A stretch of 64,000 bases of DNA from Phragmites australis (taxonomy: Eukaryota; Streptophyta; Magnoliopsida; Poales; Poaceae), in NCBI RefSeq assembly GCF_958298935.1, contig NC_084921.1, positions 55,229,001 to 55,293,000 on the forward strand, given 5' to 3'. Positions 10,244-20,735 of this stretch are shown here, piece after piece; position 1 is the first letter of the stretch; each line of letters starts with the position of its first letter. The notes beneath the pieces were generated by a model. The model was not told where the DNA came from, ran no database searches, and saw only the letters and a program-made list of their open reading frames with translations. The translations under genes and the position numbers were made by a program.

Positions 10244-13200
10244 TGTCACGGCCCAGAGTTTCTAAACACGTAGTTAAGTGCTAATGAGCATCATTTGTTT
10301 TTGTTTTGAGCCATATAGACTTGCAGTGTGGGTTAAACCGAATTTAGTTGAATGGGGTTTAACTGATGCGTTGTGAAGCATCTCCTAAAACTTCTATGGA
10401 ATCTAGGGCTGGTGATAATTTTAGAAATTAGTAGATGCCAGGAGGAGAATATAAATGAATTTTCCCAAATTTTTGGGGATTGTTTTCAAGGCATAAAAAT
10501 CAGCACAAGTTTGAAAAGCTTGCCTCTTTGGAGAATTTTCATTTGAAATTGGTGCAAGCTTTCTGAGTCAAACAAGTTCAAATGGGTTCCTTATGAGTTT
10601 TAGTTTCCAGCAAAATTTGTTTTGCAAATTTTGGACTTTGGGAAGGTGTTCAAATGGATGGCTAAAGTGGTGGAGATATTTTTGCCTGGCGGTTACTGTT
10701 CATGCGGGACCCACTCGTCATCCTCCCTCCTCACTCAGCCGCGCTGCTTCCAGAGCGCGGCGCCGGCTTTGTTGACTTCCGCGGCCGGCAAACCCAGCAC
10801 GCCGTCGAGTCACCAGCCGAGCCTTCGAGTGGAAGCGTCGTCGGCCTTAACCCTCCCCCTGGACGCTCTCTCGTGGTGTCTCTCTTCTCTCTTCCTCGCT
10901 TGCTCTCCCGGTCGCCCAGCACACCTCAGAGCAGAGCCACGTTGCGCCGCACCGCCGGCCAAATCCGACTCGCCGTCGACGGTTTCCATCGAGCCCGAGC
11001 CCCGTGGAGCCGCAGGGAGGAGCACCCCGAGCTCCTCCGCCGTTTCCCCTCCTTCCCCGGCCGTTTCCCGCGCGGATTGGAGCCGCCCGCGCCTTCTTCC
11101 CCAACGGCGGCAGCTGAGCTCCGCCGTCTCCCGTCGCCCCGCTGTTCTGCAGCCTCACCGGCCTAACCTGCTGCACGGTGAGCTTCCCCATGCTCCTGTA
11201 CGCCTTATGCGCGCGCCGTCTTCTCTCTGCCCGGTCGCCGGCACGGTGTTCCGCGGTGGTTGAATCGCCGCCGCCTCCCCACACATGCTGCCGGTCGGGC
11301 CGCCATTGAGCTCGTCGGTCGGGAAGCGCGCCGTTAGGTCTACGCGCTCACGAAGGACGTGAAGGTGTGCTCGGCTGGGCTTGTTGCGTCGCCGTTCGCC
11401 GTCGGCGCGTCAAAGCCGTGCCGCCGCCGTGCTAGTTCTGCCCCTCGCCGCCGCTCGCCGTGCTCCGGCCGTCGCCGGCGTCGACATGTGCCCCCGCCGT
11501 AACCACGTGCTCGCGCTAGTGCCGTTTTCACCCTCGGCCGGGACGTTCAGGCCGCCGCTCGCCGCCGGCGATGTCGCCCGAGCCGCCGGCGCGCTGTATA
11601 CTGGGCGCGGGTCGATTTTGACTCGGGTCAAAATGCGCCGGCCCCACTGTCAGTCACAGCGGCTGGCTGGACCCGAGTGGAGAAAGATTTAGGGTATTTA
11701 AGTATTCGGAAAAATCGGAAAATGCGAAATTGGGTATTTGTTGAACTAATAAATCGGCTGAAATCTTGAAAAATGCATAGGAAATTATGTAGAGCTCCAA
11801 AATTCGTGAAACCAATTTTTTTGGTTTTGTTGTAACATGATCTATCCATTAAAAATACCAGTGGCCATGAAATGTGTGCTGTGAGTTGTTGAGTTAATAA
11901 AATATGTCTAAGCTTTGATAATTCATAGTTAAAGTTTGGTATTTCCAAAATTGATGAATCTAATTTTGTTGGCCTTGTATTATCATGCTATGCCCATGAA
12001 AAATACTAGGTGTTGTGAAATGTATAATTAAATTTGTTCAATTAATGAAATGTGTTTAATCTTCAATAATTCTTAAACAATTTTTGATAAGTCCAAAGTT
12101 GGTAAATCCAATTTTGTCAATCTTGTTAAATTATGCCATGTTCTTTAAAAATGCTAGGGTTTATGAAATACTTACTGAGGATTAATGAGTTGTTAAATGC
12201 TAAACAGTAGTTCAGATAAGGAAATCCTTAAGGCTTTTAACTCATGGCATAAGTGCATTGCATCTCCACTGTTGTCTTACAGTGAAGCATCTTTCATTAC
12301 ATGTCATTCATATTCATTACATTGCATGCGTGGTTCTTTTAGGGAACTTCGACCCGGCGAACGAGGCGAACGAGGCTATCCCCGGAGGTTCCCGCAGTGG
12401 TGATCGTGACTCGGGTAGCTGTGAGCAGCAGCTAGGGCAGCAAGGCAAGCATCTATCATATTGCACCGTGTCAATTGAAAATCTAATATGTTATCTACGC
12501 TTATGTATGCATTGCATGTGTCGGGTACCGAGTTGGGTAGAACCTATGCCTATGCATTTTTCCATTTCGGTCACGTGTCATGTGTTATTCCATTGGAGCC
12601 TAGTGGTGTCGTCGCGGTCTAATTTTAGTTCGCTATGCTTAGTGGTACTTAGGCTTTCCGGTAGAAGTCGACGACGGCGTCCACCGTTGTCGCGAGCCTA
12701 GGGCTTTTTACCTGTTCACATTTGTGGTTATGTTGATGATGTGTTGGTTGTTGAGTGGTGAGTTGAGACGAGATGTGGGCGGTGTTAGGGGTGTCATCTG
12801 CTCACGAGGAGTCCTCAGGCAGTTCGGGGAGGGAACCCGGACACCGTAGACCGCTTGTACCGGTTAAGCACTGATCATCGGTGTAGTCGGCTTTAGCACA
12901 TACCTTACTCACCACATGCTGATATAATGGTAGGCGAGCTGATTACCTTCGCAGACGTGGTCATGTGGGCCTCGTCATAGACGGTGTGAGTCCGGTTTGA
13001 GTCCGGGCTTTTAGCGGTATTAGTTTGCTCGGGGAGTAGTTCTAATACCGCCGTGCCAAGCTATGGTTGATCCACATGGTTGGGCCTGGTTGGGAAAGGT
13101 TGTCACGGGTACCCCCTTGTGTGCATCTTAGCGGGTGGCACAAGCCGTATGGTCCCTGTGTCGTGTGGGTCCAGGAGTATCCCCCTGCAGGGTGTATAAC

Positions 13201-14031
13201 CAGTTCGAACTGCCGCGCTCTCGGTCATGAGCATCGCTATCGCTTATCTCCACCGAGCGACCATGTTTGGTCGTAGAGTTTCGATGTGGGTTGTGGCATG
13301 GTTGGATTGGGGTGGTTTGGTTGGTATGTGGTCGGTGGTTTGGTGGTGTTGGCTTACTTTTATACACTTGTTGTTTACATGTCCGATATGGTCAGTTGGT
13401 TGGCAAAGTTTGAGTTGGTGGTTGGTTAAGTCAGTTGCTTACACCTAGAGTCTAGGTTGCTTACCGCGTAATGAACTTAAACATGTCTTAATCCTTGCTA
13501 CAGCTTTAAATGCATGATCCTTGGAGTCGAGAATATATATATATACTCATACTGTGTAAGACTTGCTAGTACCTTCTTACTAAGGGGTGCTGCCCTTAAG
13601 TTGTTTTCAGGTTCTCAGGTTGGCGAGGAAGAGGCGGTGTTCGGCTACTTTGTGCCTGCCGATCAGGGTGGCGGGCAGGAGTAGCACCTTCTACTCCGAA
13701 CTCCGGCGCTTTTGGTATGGAGCCTAAGGGCATACGGCTCCATACTCTTTTGTTGTATAGGTTTTTCTTCCGCTGCATTGTTGTTGTTGTTCCTCTTTTG
13801 TTGTAAATTGTGGAAGCAGTTGCATGTTTTATAATTGTAATCCAGTTTAATTATTTGCTCTCTATTAAACTGTGTTGTGATATTTGAGTTGGAAGGCATG
13901 TGTTCCGATTCTGGGCACAAAACACGTGCCGGGACTACCGGAATGGTATTCTGGTTAATCGTCGAGGTTGTGATCATGAATAATGATTCTCCTGATGATT
14001 AATTAGAATACTATTTGGACGGTTCCTCACA
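10244..14031. mobile_element. solo LTR C (3788 bp) inserted in the element A leader
   Basis: The block starts TGTCACGGCCCAG and ends GGTTCCTCACA, the TG...CA form of an LTR. It is flanked by the perfect 5-bp duplication TTTGC at 10239-10243 and 14032-14036. It contains no gag or pol, primer site or polypurine tract, so a single LTR left after LTR-LTR recombination is the simplest reading. A strongly GC/CpG-rich section (about 10690-11670) gives several long chance reading frames on both strands, none resembling a known family. The rest is AT-rich. Removing it rejoins the leader between the primer site and the gag ATG. Confidence 0.82.
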
Positions 14032-14139
14032 TTTGCATATCTTTGCTCCTATTGTGTTGTGTTTTGTTCTGTCTAGTGCTTATGCTTAATTACTTGGAAT
14101 TGATGTTTGTGTCATTTGTGTGTTTTGGTGGCTATAGTT

Positions 14140-15430
14140 ATGCCACCTAAGAGGCGTGCTGCGACTAGACCAGATGGTGATGGCCAGGCTGAGCTAGCAG
14201 CTGCGATGCGGGCAATGCAGAACGAGCCGAGGACGTTGAGGCATGCTGCCTCTGCTGCTGGCGCAGCCCCTACTGGAACTGCTACTTTCGTTGCTCCTGT
14301 TGCAGATGGTCTTGTCAGTGGTGTTTCTCTCATGCAGTGGGTTGGTATGAAGCTAGACAGTTTTAACGACAATGGTACTCCGAATCATGCTGTTGATTGG
14401 CTATCGTATGTGGAGGACAAGATGGAGGCTTTTGATGTGTTGGCTCACAATTGTGTTCATTTTGGGACACAACTGCTGAAGGGTGAGGCACAGATCTGGT
14501 GGAAGGGTGCGCAGTCAGCTCGCACGGCTGCACATGGCCTGTTGACTTGGCATGAGTTTGTCAGGCAGTTTGAGAGGAGGTTCTACCCAGTGACTTTCCT
14601 GGATAGGATGAAGATTGATTTGAATGCCTATATACAGGATAAGAATTCAGTTGCAGAGTATGAAGTGGGCTTCAATCAGATTGTCCGCTTTGTCCCACAC
14701 GTGGCCCATGACGAGGTAGAGAAGGCAAAACACTTTTGTCAGGGTCTCAAGCATTCGATCCACCAAGTGTTGGGTACTTTTCCAGTGGTGGACTTCCGCA
14801 CTACAGTGGAACAGGCTTTGAGTGTGGAGATGCAGCAGATGTACACTGCTGACTTACAGAAGTCTTCAGGTGGTGAGCAGTCTCGCGGTTAGAGCGATAG
14901 GAAGGGCCATTCTGGTGGCCCTGTTCAAAAGAAGGGGAAGTTCCAGCATCACCAGCCATACCGCAGCAAGTCTTCTCAGTCCAGTGCTTCAGGAGGGAGC
15001 ACACCTCAGTACCAGGCTGTTCCTAAGCCTGGCATGGGGCTGGTGTGTTTCTGATGTGGCGACGCACACTGTCGTGTTGAGTGTCAGTGGACCGGCATGT
15101 GTTCTATCTGTGGCTTGGATCACAGGGACGTGGTCTGTAGGAAGAATCCCAATGGGAAGGTGCGTTGGGAGCCAGTGTCTTCTTCTTCAACCTCAAATTC
15201 CAGTGGCACTGTCCAGATGATGGCGACGACCTCCTCTACACAGCAGTACCTTCCTGCACTGCCCACTCTATAGTGCTTGCCGGCGCCTTCCACTAAGCAG
15301 TACATGCCTGTGCCAGTCTACCCTCAGTACTTGATGGCGCCTTTGACTACACCGACTACTCCTTCGACGCCTCAATCTGAGGTGTTTTGACCAACCCAAG
15401 CTTTTGCTCCTTCCGCACCTCCAGTTCCAG
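14140..15430 (+). pseudogene. element A gag (Retrotrans_gag), with in-frame stops
   Basis: The start chosen is ATG 14140 (MPPKRRAATRP), which suits a chromovirus gag better than the upstream ATG at 14107. The retrotransposon gag domain spans residues of about 70-180 (DWLSYVEDKMEAFDVL, AQIWWKGA, WHEFVRQFERRFYP). The same frame continues to the protease but is cut by TAG 14890, TGA 15052, TAG 15271 and TGA 15388. The TGA at 15052 lies inside a Cys/His cluster at 15046-15084 that looks like the nucleocapsid zinc knuckle, with three residues rather than four before the His. Gag would package the RNA; no intact product is possible. Confidence 0.9.
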
Positions 15431-15441
15431 GGGCATATGTT

Positions 15442-15771
15442 ATGCCCTCTATTGACGGTAGAGACCGTGGAGACGTGGTGACAAGTATTATCTCAGTTGA
15501 TTCGTTTGATGCACATGCTCTTTTTGACTCTGGCGCTAGCTTCTCGTTTGTCTCGGAGGGTTTTGTGGTTCGTGCTAGTCTTTTTGTGCAGAAGATTAGT
15601 CAGTCTATTGTGGTCAGTTCTGCTAGAGGTCTTATATCCAGTTCTTCTGTTTGCCCCAGTTGTGCTATTCATCTTGCTGATGAAGCCTTTGTTGCTAATC
15701 TGGTGGTGATTCCTTTGGAGCCTTTTGATGTTATTCTTGGTATGGATTGGCTTACTTAGTATCGAGCTGTT
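15442..15771 (+). pseudogene. element A aspartic protease
   Basis: The domain is in the same frame as gag. It contains the intact triad in ALFDSGASFSFVSEGF (about 15517-15570) and the second conserved stretch PFDVILGMDWL at about 15722-15755. A TAG at 15757 directly after MDWLT and another at 15871 interrupt the read-through to RT. In the family it matures the gag-pol polyprotein. Confidence 0.9.
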
Positions 15772-15873
15772 ATCTCCTGTTTCTGGAAGACAGTCTCTTT
15801 ACAGGCATCGTCGGGTCGAGAGGTGGTCTTTCAAGGGAGTGCGGTGAAGAACACTCTCTCTTTGTTGTGCTAG

Positions 15874-17340
15874 TTGTTTCCTGATCGTTGGACTCGGAAG
15901 TCTGGCATTCTTTTGTCGATGGTCGTTGGTCACAAGGTTGCCTTGCAAGTGGAGAATATCCCAGTGGTGTGTCGCTACCTTGATGTTTTTCCTGATGAAC
16001 TTCCAGGTGTGCCCCCTGAGCGTGATGCAGTTTTTGAGATCAAGTTGGTTCCTGGCACAGAACCTATCTATAGAACTATGTATCGGATGGCTCCAGTGGA
16101 GCAGGTGGAGTTGAAGAAGCAGCTAGATGATCTTCTTTCTAAGGGCTTCATCAGACCTAGTAAGTCACCTTGGGCTTTCCCGGTGCTATTTGTGGAGAAG
16201 AAGGATGGCACTAAGAGGCTATGTGTGGACTATCGTGCTCTTAATCAAGTGACCATCAAGAATAAGTATCATTTGCCTCGTATCGATGCTCTCTTTGATC
16301 AGTGAAGAAGTGCTAAAGTGTTTTCCAAGATTGATTTGAACTCTGGGTACCACCAGATAAGGATTAAGGAGGAGGATATTGAGAAGACTGCTTTTATTAT
16401 GAGGTATGGGCATTATGAGTATGTTGTTATATCTTTTGGACTAACGAATGCCCCTGCTATCTTTATGGAAGCAATGAATAGGATGTTGCATGAGTACTTG
16501 GATGATTTCATTGTTGTTTTCATTGATGATATTTTGATCTACTCCAAGTCCGATGAAGAGCATGAGCGTCATCTTAGTCTTCTTTTGGATGCTCTCCGGA
16601 AGAATCAGTTCTATGCAAAGTTGAAGAAATGTGCTTTCTGGCTTTCTGAAGTGAGCTTCCTTGGGCATGTGATTAATCAACATGGTATTACTGTTGATCC
16701 TAAGAATGTTGCTTCAGTGGTGGAATGGCAAAGGCCAACCAATGTGACGGAGATCCGGAGTTTCCTTGGTCTTGCTGGTTATTACTGGCGTTTTGTGCAG
16801 GATTTCTCTAGTATTGCAAAGCCGATGACCAAGCTTACTGAGAAGGGTGTTCCTTTTATGTGGACTGATGATTGTGAGGTCTGTTTCCGGACTCTGAAGG
16901 ATAAGTTGGTGAATGCTCCTATTCTAGTTTTACCTGAGAGTGGCAAGTGCTTCACAGTGTACACGGATGCTTCCCATATTGGTCTTGGTTGTGTGCTGAT
17001 GCAGGATGGCAAGGTAATTGCTTATGCAGGATGGCAAGGTAATCACGAGAGGAACTATCCTACCCATGATCTAGAGTTGGCTGCAGTGGTGTTTGCTTTG
17101 AAGTCTTGGAGGCATTATCTCTATGGTGAGTCTTGTGATATCTTTACTGATCACAAAAGCCTCAAGTATATCTTTACTCAGAAGGAGCTGAATTTGAGGC
17201 AGCGCAGATGGCTTGAGTTGATAAAGGATTATGATCTGACGATCCAGTATCATCCTGGGAAGGCTAATGTGGTGGCAGATGCCCTGAGCAGGACAGGTGT
17301 TCCTAGGACAGTGATGCCTTTGGTTGCAGAATTGGATCGT
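15874..17340 (+). pseudogene. element A reverse transcriptase and RNase H
   Basis: The RT is readable from [22 protein letters not shown] through [23 protein letters not shown], with the active site [11 protein letters not shown] at about 16519-16550. An in-frame TGA at 16303-16305 splits it, and the frame continues on the far side. RNase H follows with the first aspartate region [18 protein letters not shown] (about 16950-17000), then the second block ([19 protein letters not shown]) and [11 protein letters not shown]. Between the first two RNase H motifs a 20-bp repeat has changed the usual residues. Confidence 0.93.
16999..17043 (+). repeat. 20-bp direct duplication inside element A RNase H
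   Basis: The same 20 bases (atgcaggatggcaaggtaat) occur at 16999-17018 and 17024-17043, five bases apart. The second copy replaces residues normally found between the first RNase H aspartate motif and the [10 protein letters not shown] motif, keeping the frame. Confidence 0.9.
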
Positions 17341-18675
17341 ATGTGTATTTCTTTTTGCTATGTAGGCACTGTAAGAGAGGAGACCCAGTTGCTCATTCAG
17401 TCACCCATACTCGAGAGGGTGCGTGAGGCACAGCAACATGACCGCTTGATTCAGGAGGTTCGCAAAAGGATTGCAGTTGGCAGACCTCGGGAGTTCAGCA
17501 TTGATGAGCATGATGTAGACCGTTTCAGAGGACGTCTTTGTGTGTCACCAAAGTCAGAAGTGAAGATGGACATCTTGAGAGAGGCTCATCGGACTCCATA
17601 TACAATTCATCCTGGTGAGACTAAGATGTACAAAGATCTAAAGCAGAGCTTTTGGTGGAAAAGGATGAAGGTCGATATTGCCAAGTATGTGGCAGCTTGT
17701 GGTGTATGTCAGCAGGTAAAGGCCGAGCATAAGAGGCCTGCGGGGTTGCTTCAGTCTTTAGAGGTCCCCGAGTGGAAATGGGAGCATATCACTATGGAAT
17801 TTGTGGTTGGTTTACCCCGATCACCTCGTGGGCGGGATGCCATATGGGTTGTTGTGGATAGGCTCACTAAGTCCACGCATTTCATTCCTATAAAGACGAC
17901 GAGTTCAGCTCAAGATTTGGTTCCCTTGTATATCAAGGAAGTGGTGAGATTGCATGGTGTACCTAAGTTGATTGTGTCAGATCGAGATGCCAAGTTTGTA
18001 TCGAAGTTTTGGCAGAGCCTTCAGAGTGCAATGGGCACTAAGCTTTCTTTGAGTACCGCGTTCCATCCTCAAACAAATGGGCAGTCAGAGCGGACCATTC
18101 AGGCCTTAGAGGATATGCTACGTGTTTGTGTCCTTTCTTGGAAGGGCAGTTGGGAGGATCACCTTTCTTTGGTGGAGTTTGCCTATAATAACAGTTATCA
18201 TTCTAGCATTAAGATGGCTCCTTATGAGGCTTTATATGGCAGGAAGTGTGTTTCTCCCCTGTGTTGGGATTCGTCTGGTGAGAGGGCTGTGCTTGGTCCC
18301 GAGATTGTTCAACAGACCACCGAGAAAGTGCGGGAGATACGGCAGAACATGTTGGCCGCTCAGAGCCGACAAAAGAGTTATGCAGATGTGAGGAGACGTG
18401 AGCTAGAGTTTGTAGTGGGTGACCAGGTTCTCCTCAGAGTATCACCCACAAAGGGTGTTGTTCAGTTTGGCACTACAGGGAAGCTTAGCCCAAGGTACAT
18501 TGGATCTTTTGTTATCACTGCTCGAGTTGGCAGTTTGGCTTATCGTCTACAGTTACTAGATTCTATGAGTGCTATGCATAATGTCTTCCATGTATCTATG
18601 TTAAGGAAGTATCTGCGAGATCCAGAAAACAAGATTGACCTCGAGCCTATCACAGTGCAACAACTTGTCTGTTGA
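17341..18675 (+). pseudogene. element A integrase, catalytic Asp changed to Glu
   Basis: The zinc-binding region is at about 17585-17730 (histidines in [16 protein letters not shown], cysteines in CGVCQQ). The DDE core follows, but its first motif reads [12 protein letters not shown], with Glu where the family has Asp. The second Asp (IVSDRDAKF, about 17970) and the Glu ([14 protein letters not shown], about 18080) are present. The GPY/F-like C-terminal region is at about 18400-18600. A frameshift near 18660 ends the frame at 18675. The first-residue change alone is likely to abolish strand transfer. Confidence 0.9.
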
Positions 18676-18821
18676 GTGTCACCCAATGCGTATTTTGGAC
18701 TCATCAGAGCGAATCATGAGGAGGAGGACGATCAAATATGTGAAGGTTTTATGAACTAATCAGTCGGAATGTGAAGCTACTTGGGAACTCGAGGAGCAAA
18801 TGCGCAAGAAACATCCAGCGC
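18676..18821 (+). pseudogene. element A chromodomain region, split by element B
   Basis: In the shifted frame the sequence reads like the C-terminal chromodomain of Tekay/Del chromoviruses: [18 protein letters not shown], then RRRTIKYVKVL, a TGA at 18752-18754, then TNQSECEATWELEEQMRKKHPA. The frame is cut at the GCG of HPA by the B insertion and resumes at 32862. In this lineage the chromodomain steers integration to heterochromatin. Confidence 0.85.
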
Positions 18822-20257
18822 TGTCGGAGGGTTAACTCCTGTCGCAGGGATCCTGAGGGACCCCTTTTTAGAGATTCGGCCGGGGATGATTCTGAATATG
18901 TTTGCCGAAGAAATAAATGGATATGAATACGATGGCTGACGGGGTGGAATGATATAGTGCGGAATGAAGTAAATGCACTAGGGGTTTAGACAGGTTCGGG
19001 CCGCACGGAGGCGTAACACCCTACTCCTGTATGGATGCTATAAATGCCCTGGGAATGTCTCTCAAGAATGTGCTAGTTACAAGAATATTTGTCTATCCTA
19101 GAGCCTGGGGCTCCTTATTCTTGGATCTGTGTGTATCTGTTGGCTTTAGGTGTTCTTGGACTTCTCGATCTTCTCTACTTCCTTAACTTCTTCAACCGTG
19201 CAGAGCTTGACGGGCTTTTTCAGCTTGAGCGTTTCCGAGAGAGATCCATCTTGCCAGACCTTTCAAACTTTTCTTTGTTCGTGCTGCCGGCTACTTTAAA
19301 TACCCGCCGGCAGTAGCGTGCCCCGAATGGTAGGGCACGAGTTCCAAGGCACCATAAATGGAAAGGACGTCATCATAGCCTCTGTGCGAAGTGACGGGGG
19401 TTGAAAACGCACCCCACGTCCGGTCTTCACTCGCCATAATGGCACTGGCAACGGGCACAGTGGAGAGGGCCCACCAGGCAGCCACAGAACGGCCCAGTGT
19501 GCCCGCCCTGTCTTGTTCTCCTGCCACAGCAGCGCAGCAAACAAAACACCTTGGGCCCTGCGACGTTATCCCGAGGCGCGCCGGATGGCACGGGATGGGA
19601 CCCGTGCATTTAATGTCCCCACGCCCTTCTGCCAGAATATGGCAGGAACTGACACCGAGTGTGGCGGGAGCAGTTGGAGGTGACAAGCCACGCGCGCTCT
19701 TAAATGCGACCTCGGGCCTTTCACCGGCTGACACCTCATCGCTGGACCCCTGTGGGGGCCACTGAGGGAGGGGCTTTCTGGGTCGTCGGGGAACCGAGTG
19801 CTCAGGGGACACTGTTCACCTCCCCGAGCACTCTCTCCCAGGCATGCTTGTACGGATCCTCGAGGAACCGAGTGCTCGGGGGCCACGGCACGCAGCCCCA
19901 AGCACTCTCTCTCGGAACTTCCTTCAATGGGTCCTCGGGGTACTCGGGTGCCCGGGGGGCCACTGCTAGCGGCCCCGGGTACACATCTCCCGGTACTTAG
20001 CTCTCTTGGTCGTCGGGGGACTTGGGTGCTCGGGGGTCACTGTTTACCTCCCCGAGCACTTTCTTCGCGGTCACTTAGTCTTCGCAGATCATCGGGGAAC
20101 CCGGGTACTCGGGGACCACTGACTGTGGCCCCAAGCGCCCTCTCTCGGGACTCAGTCTTTTTTACCTTGCGGAGGTAACCCCGCGGGATGACGCCACGTG
20201 GCAGATTGGTGGCCTGGCCTCGGGATTCAGGGAACCCCGGTTCCTGATTCACCGACA
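18822..20257 (-). repeat. element B 3' LTR (left copy)
   Basis: Starts TGTCGGAGGG and ends TTCACCGACA. The 19780-20160 part holds degenerate repeats of about 75-110 bp like those of the LTR at 1-267. In the element's own direction a TATA-like TATTTAAAG lies near 19293-19302. It matches the right copy closely, with scattered substitutions and one base of length difference. Confidence 0.95.
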
Positions 20258-20268
20258 GCAGCCCCCGG
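20258..20268 (-). other. possible element B polypurine tract
   Basis: On the minus strand the bases just before the 3' LTR read acccgggggctgc. This G-rich stretch is in the right place but is not a clean polypurine run, so the assignment is weak. Confidence 0.35.
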
Positions 20269-20583
20269 GTCCATTGGCAGGCGATGGCTCAGAGACTGCG
20301 GATGGGCCCTTCGTTGTCAACGAGGCCGAACCCAGCACCGACGCCACGCGGTGCGCTCTTAGGCGCTGGCCCCTCTGGTCCGGGCTTCTAGTACGGCCCA
20401 ACGGGGAGCCGAACGGACGCGCATCCAGCCGACTCCCGAGGCGCGTGATAACGGGGCAGGCGGTGCGCGTGGCAACCGCTGACAACCGCACGGCCCGAGG
20501 GATATTCGCCTGATAGTTGCGCTGGCCGAGGAAACCGTCTCGCCGAGCGCATCGCGGCAGGCGACATTTGAATTTCCCTGGAG

Positions 20584-20590
20584 TATAAAA
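20584..20590 (+). promoter_or_regulatory. TATA box for the antisense gene of element B
   Basis: TATAAAA followed by ggaggggag lies 327 bp inside the left LTR boundary. It is 146 bp upstream of the plus-strand ATG at 20736, on the strand of the extra gene and opposite to gag-pol. A C-rich stretch suitable as a plant start-site region follows. Confidence 0.6.
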
Positions 20591-20735
20591 GGAGGGGAGT
20601 GAACCGCCCCCCTCTTTACGCCATCTTTGCGATCAAATCTTCTTCTTCCTTGCGCTCCTGAGCCCTCATCCTCCCTTAGGCGATCAGAGCACCACTTTTC
20701 CTCCACCGTTCCAAATCATCCCCCACCCTGACAAG

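Noticed and set aside
10622..11263. A 213-codon plus-strand frame and overlapping minus frames in the GC-rich block
   Set aside because: They lie within solo LTR C, overlap each other in several frames, have low-complexity compositions and match no recognised domain. They are expected by chance in a stop-poor GC-rich region.
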